64,000 bases of DNA from Colocasia esculenta (Eukaryota > Streptophyta > Magnoliopsida > Alismatales > Araceae): the NCBI GenBank assembly GCA_014218235.1, contig CM024753.1, forward strand, positions 178,598,348-178,662,347, written 5' to 3'. Shown here piece after piece: positions 11,138-20,643 of this stretch. A program made the position numbers and the translations under genes. A model generated the notes under the pieces. It saw nothing but the letters and a program-made list of their open reading frames with translations, did no database searches and was not told where the DNA came from. The number at the start of each line of letters is the position of its first letter. The stretch's first letter is position 1.

Positions 11138-11655
11138 TTAGAGCCCTCCGCCTCTTCTCTGGTGATGTTCATCACACGACCGCGTCCATATCCTAGCTGC
11201 AGCTGTTGCTGGTGCTGTGGTGGCTACTGGCGCTACTGAGGTGGTTGGAACTGCCCTTGGTGCTACTACTGACACTGCGCCTGCTAAGGTGGAGGGTACT
11301 GAGTCTGTTGTCGAACCACTGGTGGTACCTATGGCTGAACGAGTGCTGCCTGCAGAGTTGCTGGTGGATGCTCCTCTGCTGCCATCCCTGCAAACTGCTG
11401 ACCTCCTACTGGCATATTCTTGTATTTCCACAGATTCTGGAACATCATCCTCCACCACTGTTCCATAACCTCTAGCAGTGGCGGGGGTGGCTACCACTGC
11501 TGCTGTTGTGCTCCCTGCTGCAATGGAACACCTTGTTGGTCAACCTGCTGAGGCTGAGCATCTGCCGATGCGTGCTCAGCTGCAACCGAATCATCTGATG
11601 CGATGTCCTGATGCTCCATCAGCTCTTTGACCTGTCTGCGTCTACGTGGAGACAT
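11138..11655 (-). pseudogene. Gypsy gag remnant
   Basis: An ATG at 11655 opens a short basic N-terminus (MSPRRRRQ...) typical of plant gypsy Gag, followed by Gln-rich sequence. Further Pro/Gln-rich segments continue in other frames to 11138. The capsid core and zinc knuckle are not recognisable. The short internal region implies that most of gag was deleted. Confidence 0.5.
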
Positions 11656-11778
11656 GCCCTGTGACACAAACTATTAATCAAGTTAACAGATTAACCCGGC
11701 AGCTAGCAGTGTTACTTGTACTGCCTATGGGACATTGCGTTGTCACTTAGTTCCATTACAAGTCTTAATAGACCCCTT

Positions 11779-11790
11779 GCTCTGATACCA
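11779..11790 (-). other. Primer-binding site of the Tekay-type gypsy
   Basis: Read on the minus strand this is TGGTATCAGAGC, complementary to the 3' end of initiator tRNA-Met. It lies one base inside the 5' LTR that ends at 11792, which fixes the LTR border and the element's orientation. Confidence 0.9.
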
Positions 11791-12112
11791 CTGCAATAGC
11801 CCCGACACCCAGACTCCTGGCTCCCGCCAAGAATCCGACTGTCGGCACCGCCACCCATGGGTTCGAAGACCCGGAAAGGGCTAACGGACCAGTCTAACAA
11901 GATATGTAACAAAAGTAAGCAACGACAACAAACACTAAAATGTACCAACAAGTGCAGGAAAAGCGTCCAACACAAAGTACGAGTCTAGTACAGTCCTAAA
12001 GTAACAAAGTACAAGTGCAGAAAGAAAGGGAATAACATATCCTTTAAGGGCATACCTCGAGGGTGATGAAACAAATACAAAGGGAACACTACTCATGGAA
12101 GACACTGTCTAC

Positions 12113-13844
12113 TAGGGCTGTAAACGGAGCGGATACAGAGCGGATATGAGTTTTCCGCATCCGCTCTGAATACATAATTGGATAATTCGTATCCGCTCCG
12201 AATAAAATTCAGATACGGAGCGGATATCTTAGTCGGATAATATTCGGATTCGGAGCGGATACAGATATTATCCGCTTCGAAAATATGAGACCTGATAAGA
12301 GGTATAAAGTGACCTAAAAATCAGAATAAAAAAATAAAAAAAATCTGTAAAATTTTAAAACACATAAAAAAGGTGAAGAAATAGAAAAGGCAAGCTAAGA
12401 GTCTCTTCGGAGTCTCATCAGCTGAGAACTGGTAAGCCATCTATCCAGAGGAAGGGTTGTGTCTCTCATTATTTAATTTCTTCAGAACCCTATTCCAGAG
12501 GCTCTAAACCTCGTGCAAATTTCTCGAGCATGCCATGAACCAAAGGCCAAGCCAAAGTAACATCAACAGCAAAGGAAACCATCAAAATTATTGTACATGT
12601 GAAATGGACAGGCATATGTAAACATACAATTCAGTAGCAAGACAATCTATTAGAATGACCAGTGAATCACCCTGAAGTCGACACCAACAGGGGAGATGAG
12701 AATGGCAACAACTACAAAAACCCCCTCCTCCATCTCCGCTCTTGCTAATAATATAGACTGCGCTGAATGGGAGGAATTCCAAAGAGACCCGCAGAGGGAA
12801 TGAGGGCGACAGGGATGAGAGGCTGGTGGGGGCTGTTGCTCCTTCGTCATCCTCCTCCCAGTCCTCTTCTTCCAGGCCTTCCTCCACTTCATCGTACTGC
12901 TGCTGCTTGTCGCTTCTCGCCGTCGCTTCCTGCAGTTCTTGGTGTGGGAGGTACTGCTCGTTTGCTCCATAGGGGGGGAGCGCAGAAGGGGAGGAGCCGG
13001 AGGGGGGAGGGCCTAATGAGAGGGAGGGTCAGAGGGGGGGAGCGCAGAAGGGGAGGAGCCAGAGGGGGGGAGGGCCGGATGAGAGGGAGGGCCGGATGAG
13101 AGGGAGAGACAGAGGGAGGGAGGGGGGAGGGTCGGAGGGGGGGGGGGAGCGCAGAAGGGGAGGGCCAGAGGGGGGAGCACAGAAGGGGAGGAGCTGGAGG
13201 GGGGGAGGACCGGATGAGGGAGAGATAGAGGGAGGGAGGGTTGGAGGACACTTACCGGCACCATGTACAGTACTATGGAGTCGCCGGAGCTGCCGTGCAG
13301 AGGAGCCGCCGCCGCCGCGTCTGCAAGGGTCTGGCTGTCTGAGGTTGGTCAGCAGCCAGCAGGGTCACCACGATGCCAAGCAGGGTCACCGGGAGGCCTT
13401 CTCTATAGACAACAAGTCGCCGCCTCACCGGGAGGGCGCTGGCTGCACTGTGGCCGGCCGATGGCGAGCCGAGATGACGAGGGGAGGGAGGAGGCAGGGC
13501 CGCAGGAGGGGTCCGACGGCGAGATTTCTAGTTTGGCGATGAGAAGATTTGGGGGAAACGGGGGAGAGGGAGGTCGCCAGGTCAGGTAGGGTTTTAAGGA
13601 TATGTTTTTATATGTTAGGTATGAACCATTAGTTGTAAGATCCAATGACCAGAATTAACTCAGTTTCGGATCGGATCTTAAACGGAGCGGATCTCTTATT
13701 TCCGCATCCGCTCCGTTTAATATTCGGATAATATTTGTATCTGAATCCACTCCGTCAGATATCTGTTAAACGAATACGGATATGCTTAATCAGATACGGA
13801 TTCAGATCGGATCTGAATATTATCCGAATCCGTTTATAGCCCTA
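12113..13844. mobile_element. Non-autonomous hAT transposon (1732 bp) with a G-rich core
   Basis: The ends are inverted repeats, TAGGGCTGTAAACGG against CCGTTTATAGCCCTA. They are flanked by the perfect 8-bp duplication CTGTCTAC (12105-12112 and 13845-13852), as expected for hAT. The other LTR of the host element shows the unoccupied site. Near both ends the motif GGAGCGGATA and variants recur in both orientations (about 12125-12280 and 13660-13830), like transposase-binding subterminal repeats. No transposase is encoded. The middle (about 12540-13600) is GC-rich and unlike the ends. It includes a short open frame read leftward from 12970 rich in Lys, Arg and Ser, and may be captured host sequence. 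Confidence 0.9.
12965..13250. repeat. G-rich minisatellite inside the hAT element
   Basis: Imperfect tandem copies of a unit built from GGGGGGAGCGCAGAAGGGG and AGGGCCGGATGAGAGGGAGG blocks. One strand is almost pure purine with many runs of four or more G, so it could form G-quadruplexes. Long open frames here in both directions are low-complexity artefacts. Confidence 0.8.
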
Positions 13845-16052
13845 CTGTCTACTATGGCCCCGTCTCCCCAGCCCACCGCAGAGGGTACTGCTATGAAGTC
13901 TCATCTGTAAAGAAGGGAATGAGCTTCACGAAGAAGCCCAGTAGGGACTACCAATCTCCCACTGGTTCTAATAAACATAATAGATATATGTTTATAATTG
14001 AAATTAAGTAAGTAAATTTATTCTACTAACAGAGTAAGTGCGGAAGCAAAAAGTAACTACACGGCCGTCGGTTTAAAACAAACGTCGGGATCGAAAACCC
14101 ATATAAACCACAGCACTAGAATGAACCCAAGGCTGCAAACACAGATAGAGAATCACTGTCTGGATAAAGACACTAGCCACATAACAACTACCACTAGTGA
14201 ACCAGTCAGGTGCGCCACGCGCCTTATCCTCGACCACCAGTCTATGTCTAGCACCTCCCGTCGGAGTGAGACGCGGAACTAAAGTAACACACAACAACCG
14301 TAGTCTGGCCGGACTACGGTCCCACTCCTAAAACCTCTAAATGGTACCAGAACCACGTAGAGTGAGGCAGTGAAAAGGACTAGTTGATCTTCGCCGGAAG
14401 TACACCAAAATCACCTCGGCATCCCAGACTCAGCTAAGAGAGCTCTGCAAACGACTCAACGTCGTTGTCCCCACTGTTTTCCCCTCAACTAATAGAGTCC
14501 TAACTCGAGCACGCCCACCGCCTGTAGAACTCCCTCAACTGGTGCGTGGGGTAGGTAACAGTAACAACCTCTCAACGGACAAGCCCACAAGTGTCAAGCA
14601 CCGGGAGAATGACTAGTGTAGGACTATGATAGGAACAACATAGGTGCCAAGAAACAAAGTCGTAGTGGAATGGAACTCCGAACAGGTCACCAGTCACTCT
14701 CTATTTGAGAGAGCGATAGGGTCACCGTCGCATTCTTAGAGCTGGCGACACAAGGACTGTCGCCACCAGAAGGCGACAGCCGGCCTGTCTTGACCTGGGT
14801 CTGAAGGCGACAGGGAAACTATTGCTATTTAGGTCGCGACAAGGGCATTGTCCCAACCAAAGATAGATATCCGGGTGACCACCCGAGACCTCCCACAACC
14901 AGTGGGGAAAACCATGTCAGAAGGCAACGACCACCCTGTCGCGACCAGAACACGACAGGGTGAACGTCGCTACCTGACCAGAAGGTGACGGGGCGATACG
15001 TCGCACTCTGGGTTGCGACAGGAACCCTATCACGACCACAGACAGAGGCTCGGGTGCCAACCTGAGACCTCCCAAAATGTCCCAAAAACACAAGTCTAGT
15101 GTGCATACATGGAGGGGAGCATGGAGGATGATGTAAACACATTCTATAAGCAAAACCACCCTCATCCACACCTATGCATGTCAAGGATATGCACCTACAC
15201 TCCAAAACTTCATATGCATGCATGATATCTCTCAGCCCACACCCCAATTCAAGCACCACAAGGAACTTAACATGCATTATAACAACCTAGCATGGAGTCT
15301 AAAGGCTTGGAGAAGGGGAATGGAGGCCCTAGCATGATAGAACTAGGGGGAAGACAAGGGGTCCCTACCTCAAAACGAAGAGCCAACCCATTGGGGTCTT
15401 CTCTTGTGCATAGCCACCTCCTCCTCGCTCCAAGCTCCACGCTCACGTTGTCCACAAGCAAGGATCGTCCTCCTACAAGCCGAGGGAGATGTCATACGTC
15501 GAGGAGAGGAACGCCACACTGGAGAAGAACACCATGCCGAGAAGGACACTCCTCACACCACCAACACCCTCACACACTCCCCACGGAGGAAACACACACA
15601 GAGGGGTTGGAGGGAAAGAGGAAGAAGGAAGAAAGGGGAAGAAAAGGGGAGATCTGCTGGCCTTGCACAAATAGACCATGAATCTGAGAACATGATAGCC
15701 AACCCGTCATGTTCACTTACTGAACGCGACAACTAACCTATCCCGACCCTAAGATCATGGTCAGACCTGACCATTAGATCCGTCATGTGTCATCCTCGTA
15801 TACCTGACATCATGAATGCGACACCTGACATGTCGCATTCATCTGTCAGCGCTTGACACGTGTCCCAACTATCCCGACAGTAAGACGACAAAACCACATA
15901 CTGCAGTCAGAAGGTTGAACGCGACGACATGCCTGTCGAATTCCCAACCAGAACGTGACAGCCATCCCGTCCTCTTCAGAAGGCAACGGCCCGATACGTC
16001 GCTACCTTCATCAAAACGTGGCTGACCAAAAGAAGGAGGATGTTACACCACC

Positions 16053-16737
16053 CTAGGTTTTTTTTCCCCTCCTTAGCTGCAGCATTGCTCTCCCTCCTCA
16101 TCGGCGTTGTTGTCCCTCCTTGGCACAAACATTTTGGGGCTCACCTTAACTATCTTTATCGCTGCCCTGATTTCCAACTTTTGAAGTGGTTGGTGCGAGA
16201 CTGCATCTTGCCACCTCCATTGATGCAGGACTCTGTCGTTCGGAGTTATTAGTAGTGGGAGGGGTCCAACCTGGCAGTTTTCTTAGTGCTAGTTGACGTA
16301 TGTAGGAAGGTGGGCATGCTCAGATAGGTAGCAGATCCTTTTTCTTCCTCCTATGGGCCACCGTTGATCTTAAACATAGGATCCTCCCATAGGGACTTCA
16401 CAACTGGCGTCACCATCGACACTGCCGCCACAGTACCCACTCCAGTCGAGCATCCTTCCTCTAGAATCGGGACAAGGTGGTGATGGAGGTGGTAATGCCG
16501 TCAATGACCAAGTAGAAATAGGGCAGTGTTAGACTAGCAACACTCTGTAGACATGGGGACGCTCGGCGTAGAGGAAGGTAGTCATGGCCAGTGCAGTCAC
16601 CCCAAACTCCCTGGCCGTAGACAACGCACCCGTCGACACTAGCATCACCTTCGTCAATATCATCTTCTTCCCTCCAAAAGGCTTCCTATCTCCCTGCACC
16701 TCCCTCTACCTTCTGAAAAGCTTCGCACTTTCAACGA
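16053..16737. other. Unrecognised segment between two elements
   Basis: Medium-GC sequence between the right target duplication of the Tekay-type element and the broken end of the next gypsy LTR. One 70-codon frame (16040-16252) has no recognisable domain. It may be old host DNA or a piece of an unknown repeat. Confidence 0.35.
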
Positions 16738-16976
16738 AGCAAGAATGAGTCTAAAAGACCCAACAAGTAATCTAAAGTATCAACCTTACACATATCACAT
16801 ACACACTAAACTACTAAGAATAAGGAACACATGCTATCATTCTGACCATAACAATTTATATGGCACATGCTTCTTATGGTCAACTACACATAATTTACCC
16901 AAACACATTCCTAACTAACACATGCTCATATTAAATCATGGAAGATAGCACACACCTACACAAGTTCTCTACTCAT
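16738..16976 (-). repeat. Outer part of the gypsy 3' LTR, left of the copia insertion
   Basis: It matches 31085-31229 and, more distantly, 61750-61940. Homology stops abruptly at 16738, so the last few hundred bases of the LTR are missing. Confidence 0.75.
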
Positions 16977-18088
16977 GATATTGTTAGTTATGGGTGTCCT
17001 CAAGCCAATCATAACTTGTACAATCTTGTTCTTTGATAATAATAATAAGGCTTTTATATTCATTATATGTAATTGTTTATCGTTTCATTATGAAGTCCAT
17101 GAATATACGCAATGGATATTAATTATGATGAGATCATAACAATGAGATTAATATCCTTTAAACGTATATTCTTAATTGTTCCTAGTCGGAGGATATTCAA
17201 GAAGGACATTGAATATCCGGTTAGACTAGTATAGGTTGCACCTGCTCATATGATGAGGGTGACTGGTCTCATAGTCACTTGTGTGGAGACACTAAGGTGA
17301 ATCTGTAGGTGCTCATTGGAGAATGAGTTCACTGAACTGATCCGTTATGAATCGCTGGATGGTAATGTTACCTAACTGTCAACCAGCTAGATTCATTGTC
17401 ACAGTGGCGTGATTGGTCCTTAGACCTGAGACACCAAGGACACCTTGTTGGTGGACTTCTGGGTTTTGACCTTGACTTATAGATCTCTAGCCATGAGGTC
17501 TTAATCAGTTAAGTGTTCGGATCTAGCGGAATACCTTCGAAGGTGATTGTGTGGTCAATATGGGATCGCTCGCTCTCGGTAATAGGAGAGTGAATGCTCT
17601 ACGGAAGGATGCCTGATAGTCCCTGGCCAGGGCAAGACTACTTATCAGAAAAGGAGTTTTCTGATATTGTTATGCGGCATCTAAACCAAGTGAGTACACA
17701 CATTAGGGTTTGACAGTTGACCATACCCTAAGTGCACTCGGGAGCATTGTACGAGCGAAGGATTAAAGTCACGTGGTAACTGATGATACAAAAGGTTCCT
17801 TGAATGGGTTGCTGAACCCCAATGCTTTCCAGGATCAAGTGGTGTTGCTTGGCACCCAACTTGATTGGAAGCCCGGTCAATTATCGTGAGACGATAATTG
17901 ATTGTGTAATTAATTAATATGAGATGTTAATTAATTACCATAAGTCAATAAAGAGTTATTGAGCTTAATGGGCTAAAAACTGGACTAGCAGTTGGGCCTA
18001 GAGGGTCACACGCATAAGAGTTCCGAGCAGACTGGGCAAGGTGTTCTTTATAGACAATGACTGGGTTTTTATGAAAAACCGCGGTGTC

Positions 18089-18096
18089 TATAAATA
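18089..18096 (+). promoter_or_regulatory. TATA box of the copia LTR promoter
   Basis: TATAAATA sits about 115 bp upstream of the LTR open frame, with a CT-rich stretch in between as in plant core promoters. Transcription would start around 18120. The same box lies at 25685-25692 in the 3' LTR. Confidence 0.75.
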
Positions 18097-18203
18097 TACG
18101 CTGAGAGTTAAACCCTGGGCCAAGCTCCAGGCTTAACCCTGGCCGCCCCCTCCTCTCTCTCTCCCAGGGCGCCCCCCCATCCTCTCTCTCCTCTCTCCTG
18201 CAC

Positions 18204-18368
18204 ATGGTGGAGCTGAGATCCGGGAGACGCGTGGAGAACGAGGAGATCCCGTCTGCGTCCGGAGCTCGCGTGGATACGTCTAGAGGCCGGACACTTGAAC
18301 GGCTTGAAGCACCGGCGCCTCCTGCGCCACCTCCTCCCCGGATTCGGGAGTTACGCAACCCCGCAAAG
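18204..18368 (+). CDS. Predicted LTR-encoded first coding exon (55 codons) of a spliced Gag
   Basis: The ATG at 18204 is the first after the presumed transcription start. It opens a frame beginning MVELRSGRRVENEE, with a proline-rich APPAPPPPR part, and the frame is identical in the 3' LTR (25800-25964). After exactly 55 codons comes CAAAG|GTAAAG, a good plant splice donor. The first acceptor before gag, TTTATAG|GC at 20637/20638, is followed in the same phase by two codons and the gag ATG at 20644. Splicing would therefore add 57 residues to Gag without a shift. That is inference; an unspliced uORF continuing to 18443 is the alternative. The added part is basic, Ser/Pro-rich and has no domain I know. 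Confidence 0.55.
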
Positions 18369-18484
18369 GTAAAGATGAGATCTGCCTGTGCGTGGTTTCT
18401 CCGTTTTTGTTCGATCCGACCACCAGCAACGATATCTACCTGAGGGATTCGCGTTTCCGCTGCGCTCTATACGAAACCTTACAG

Positions 18485-18497
18485 TGGTATCAGAGCC
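18485..18497 (+). other. Primer-binding site of the young copia element
   Basis: TGGTATCAGAGCC starts one base after the 5' LTR and matches the initiator tRNA-Met 3' end used by many plant retrotransposons. Confidence 0.93.
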
Positions 18498-20121
18498 AGG
18501 TTGCTGGTACGTTCGGAATCGGCATCTTGTGTATGATATTTTATGCGTTTTCGTCGATTCGCGTTGTGCATGAGTCGCCATGTTTGACGTGTTCGTGGGT
18601 CACACAAGAGATGTGCACTTGCCGCTTGGCACATGGATGATGTTCCTGGTACCAAGGGCTTCGCGGAGAACCCTTTGTGGCGTCGTTTGGCCCACTGTGG
18701 AGGCCACACGTCCCTCTGCAAGATGCCGCCGTCGTGCAGATTGGACAGTCCAAGATGGGGCGTTTTTGCAGATTTTTAGGGCTTTTCGGGTTTTTCTGGG
18801 TGCTTAGGGGCGGAGGGCGGCGGCCTCCGGCACCGCCGGCGCCGTCCGCGGCCGCCGGAGGCGGCGCGGAGGGCGGCAGGGCCGCGCCCCACCGGCGCTG
18901 CACCGATGGGGGGCGGCGGCTAGGGTTTTCCCCAGCCGCCGCGGGCCCTATCGGGCGGCGGGGGTGACCCCGCGCGGGTCCCCCGCGGGCCGCGCGCGGG
19001 TCGGCCCGCGGGTAAGTCGCGGGCGGACCCCCGCGGGTCCCGGGCGGCCGGATCCGGCCCGCACCGGTCCGGATCCGGTCCGCCCCTTCCCCCCCCCCCT
19101 TTTTCCATTTTTAAAAGGTTTTAAATTGTTTAAAAATCAGAAAAAATGTTTTAAAATCCCAGAAAATTATGAAAATTGTTTTTAAGAGTTTTAAAAATGT
19201 TTTAACTCTCTGTAAATTATTTTCATATGTATGACCCATTGCTTAATTAGTTTAAGGAAAATCTAAAATTGTTTTAGTTATTTCCTACCTTCTAATTAAA
19301 GCATGTTAATTAATTAAGAATGTGATTCTTGTAAATTAATTAACTGTAATTTTGGCGATTCATGCAGTAACGGTGAATGCATTTATCTAATGTTGATTAG
19401 ATGTTATCCATGTTAGCTAAATTGTTTAGTTAAATGGTTTTCAAAATATAATTATTATATTTTTGAAATAAAATTATTTCAGAAGTAATTATGTGATGAT
19501 TGCTTATTGATGCATGTGATGTGTTGATGTGTGGATGGATGATCATGGACTTAGATATCATGTGATGATGTTTATGGTTAATGGCATGTGATGTAATTTA
19601 TGAGGACTGCGTGCCTCCCTCTCTCCCTCTATTAAATCCGGGTTGTACATTCTATCTCCCTCCTGTTATGTACTCCCCTTGACTTGTTCAAGGTTTCTTA
19701 TTATTATCTGATGTACATTTATGGGCCTGCGAGCCCAATTTAAATATTACTTGTAATTATAAGAAGCGGATTGGCGGAGATGGAGGAGAGTACCATGCAG
19801 GACCTTCATGGAGATAAAGTTACATCAAGCTAAAGCATCAGATGCGGGGCTGCCATTTGTTCACCATATTTGTGGATTACCAACTGGCTCTGGTAATGCC
19901 ACTCTAGGTTAAAGTCCATGATCATCCATCGTATTTCTTCATATATTGATATGTGTGGAATGTGCTATGATATATATAATTAAATATATGATATTCCAAA
20001 TTCTATATATCAATAGCACGCAGATATAGAGACCAAGATAAAATATGTCAAAATCCCTCCTCGTTCAAATTTTAAGCCGTAGCGTAATCATTTAGAATGA
20101 ATTACGTGGCCCTCCATCATT

Positions 20122-20205
20122 ATAGTTTTAGGATTGCCATTAGATCGGGCAAGTTTGTTGTGCTATCCACAAGGCTTGCCAAATCTGATGACAGACTAAA
20201 ACTAT
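20122..20205 (+). ncRNA. Leader hairpin 1 with conserved 19-nt apex
   Basis: The apex TTGTTGTGCTATCCACAAG lies within 20154-20174. GGCAAG before it pairs with CTTGCC after it (20142-20153 with 20175-20186). Beyond a few mismatches, ATAGTTTTAG at 20122-20131 pairs perfectly with CTAAAACTAT at 20196-20205. Inside the apex TTGTG can pair with CACAA around a CTATC loop. Confidence 0.75.
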
Positions 20206-20228
20206 GGCATAGTGATGCCTTAAACGGG

Positions 20229-20284
20229 ATAGAGGACCGGTGTAGCTTTGTTGTGCTATCCACAAGGGCTACATCCAAATCTAT
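20229..20284 (+). ncRNA. Leader hairpin 2 with conserved 19-nt apex
   Basis: The same apex lies within 20247-20267. Here TGTAGC (20241-20246) pairs with GCTACA (20268-20273), and ATAGA near 20229 faces TCTAT near 20280. The stem sequence differs from hairpin 1 but pairing is kept. Confidence 0.72.
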
Positions 20285-20314
20285 GCTCGTTACGTAATGA
20301 TGGTACTGCTTAGA

Positions 20315-20362
20315 CTGGATTTAATGACTTGTTGTGCTATCCACAAGGTCATTAAAATTCAG
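20315..20362 (+). ncRNA. Leader hairpin 3 with conserved 19-nt apex
   Basis: The apex is 20329-20347. TTTAATGAC (20320-20328) pairs perfectly with GTCATTAAA (20348-20356), extended by CTG/CAG with one bulge. Confidence 0.78.
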
Positions 20363-20419
20363 GGGCCAAAATAAGATCGGATATTGCAAGAGTTGCAAGT
20401 GTCAAGGGTTGACCGCTTT

Positions 20420-20471
20420 CAGATCATAGTATGGTTTGTTGTGCTATCCACAAGATCATGCTATGAGTCTG
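20420..20471 (+). ncRNA. Leader hairpin 4 with conserved 19-nt apex
   Basis: The apex is 20436-20454. CATAGTATG (20425-20433) pairs with CATGCTATG (20457-20465) through one G-U wobble, and CAGA faces TCTG outside it. Confidence 0.75.
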
Positions 20472-20643
20472 TGAGATTCCGATCCCCACTAGGAGACCGT
20501 CGGTGTCTCCCATTCTGTATATCTGAGGGTTATACAGTCTGCCGGAAAATAGTGGGAGCTAATCTTGATTAAAGTCCTAATCTAGATTTAATTATTATTA
20601 TGAACATCTGCTAATTGTGTTTACATTTCCTTTATAGGCAAAA

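Larger units (their letters stand above)
5214..16047 (-). mobile_element. Ty3/gypsy chromodomain LTR retrotransposon (Tekay/Del type), decayed
   Basis: This is a complete but dead minus-strand element. Its LTRs are 5214-7735 and 11792-16047 (2522 bp and about 2516 bp after removing the nested hAT insertion). The target duplication is CCACC at 5209-5213 and 16048-16052. The primer-binding site matches initiator tRNA-Met. Pol order is protease, RT, RNase H, integrase, chromodomain, as in Ty3/gypsy, and the chromodomain after the GPY/F module places it with chromoviruses. The internal region is only about 4.06 kb because much of gag is missing, and pol has many stops and frameshifts. The LTRs differ at roughly one base in ten by eye, so the insertion is old. 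Confidence 0.92.
11792..16047 (-). repeat. 5' LTR of the Tekay-type gypsy, interrupted by a hAT element
   Basis: It aligns along its length with 5214-7735 once 12113-13852 is removed, giving 2516 bp against 2522 bp. It carries the same two GCGACAG/CTGTCGC-rich blocks (about 14710-15070 and 15680-16020). Confidence 0.9.
16982..18483 (+). repeat. 5' LTR of the young copia element
   Basis: It begins TGTTAGTTATG and ends CCTTACA. It contains a TATA box at 18089-18096, a pyrimidine-rich leader at about 18144-18200, a 55-codon open frame from 18204 and a GT splice donor at 18369. Confidence 0.97.
18369..20637 (+). other. Predicted 2269-bp intron covering PBS and leader hairpins
   Basis: It runs from GTAAAG in the LTR to a pyrimidine-rich ...TTTCCTTTATAG acceptor, with CTAAT about 25 bp upstream as a possible branch site. 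It includes the end of the LTR, the primer-binding site, a GC-rich block (about 18780-19090), AT-rich sequence and four hairpins. Removing it would leave an RNA that cannot be primed for reverse transcription. The barley BARE element is known to use separate spliced and unspliced RNA pools; its use here is inferred from sequence only. Confidence 0.5.

Noticed and set aside
16040..16252. 70-codon ORF as a host gene fragment
   Set aside because: It has no recognisable domain, starts in the LTR/target-duplication border and cannot be separated from a chance frame.
18541..19108. Several frames of 60-120 codons in the GC-rich part of the copia leader
   Set aside because: They are low-complexity Pro/Gly/Arg-rich frames in both directions inside a predicted intron, without conservation evidence.
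20175..20210. Hammerhead ribozyme, because CTGATGA follows hairpin 1
   Set aside because: No GAAA core or third stem is present and the motif is not repeated at the other three hairpins.
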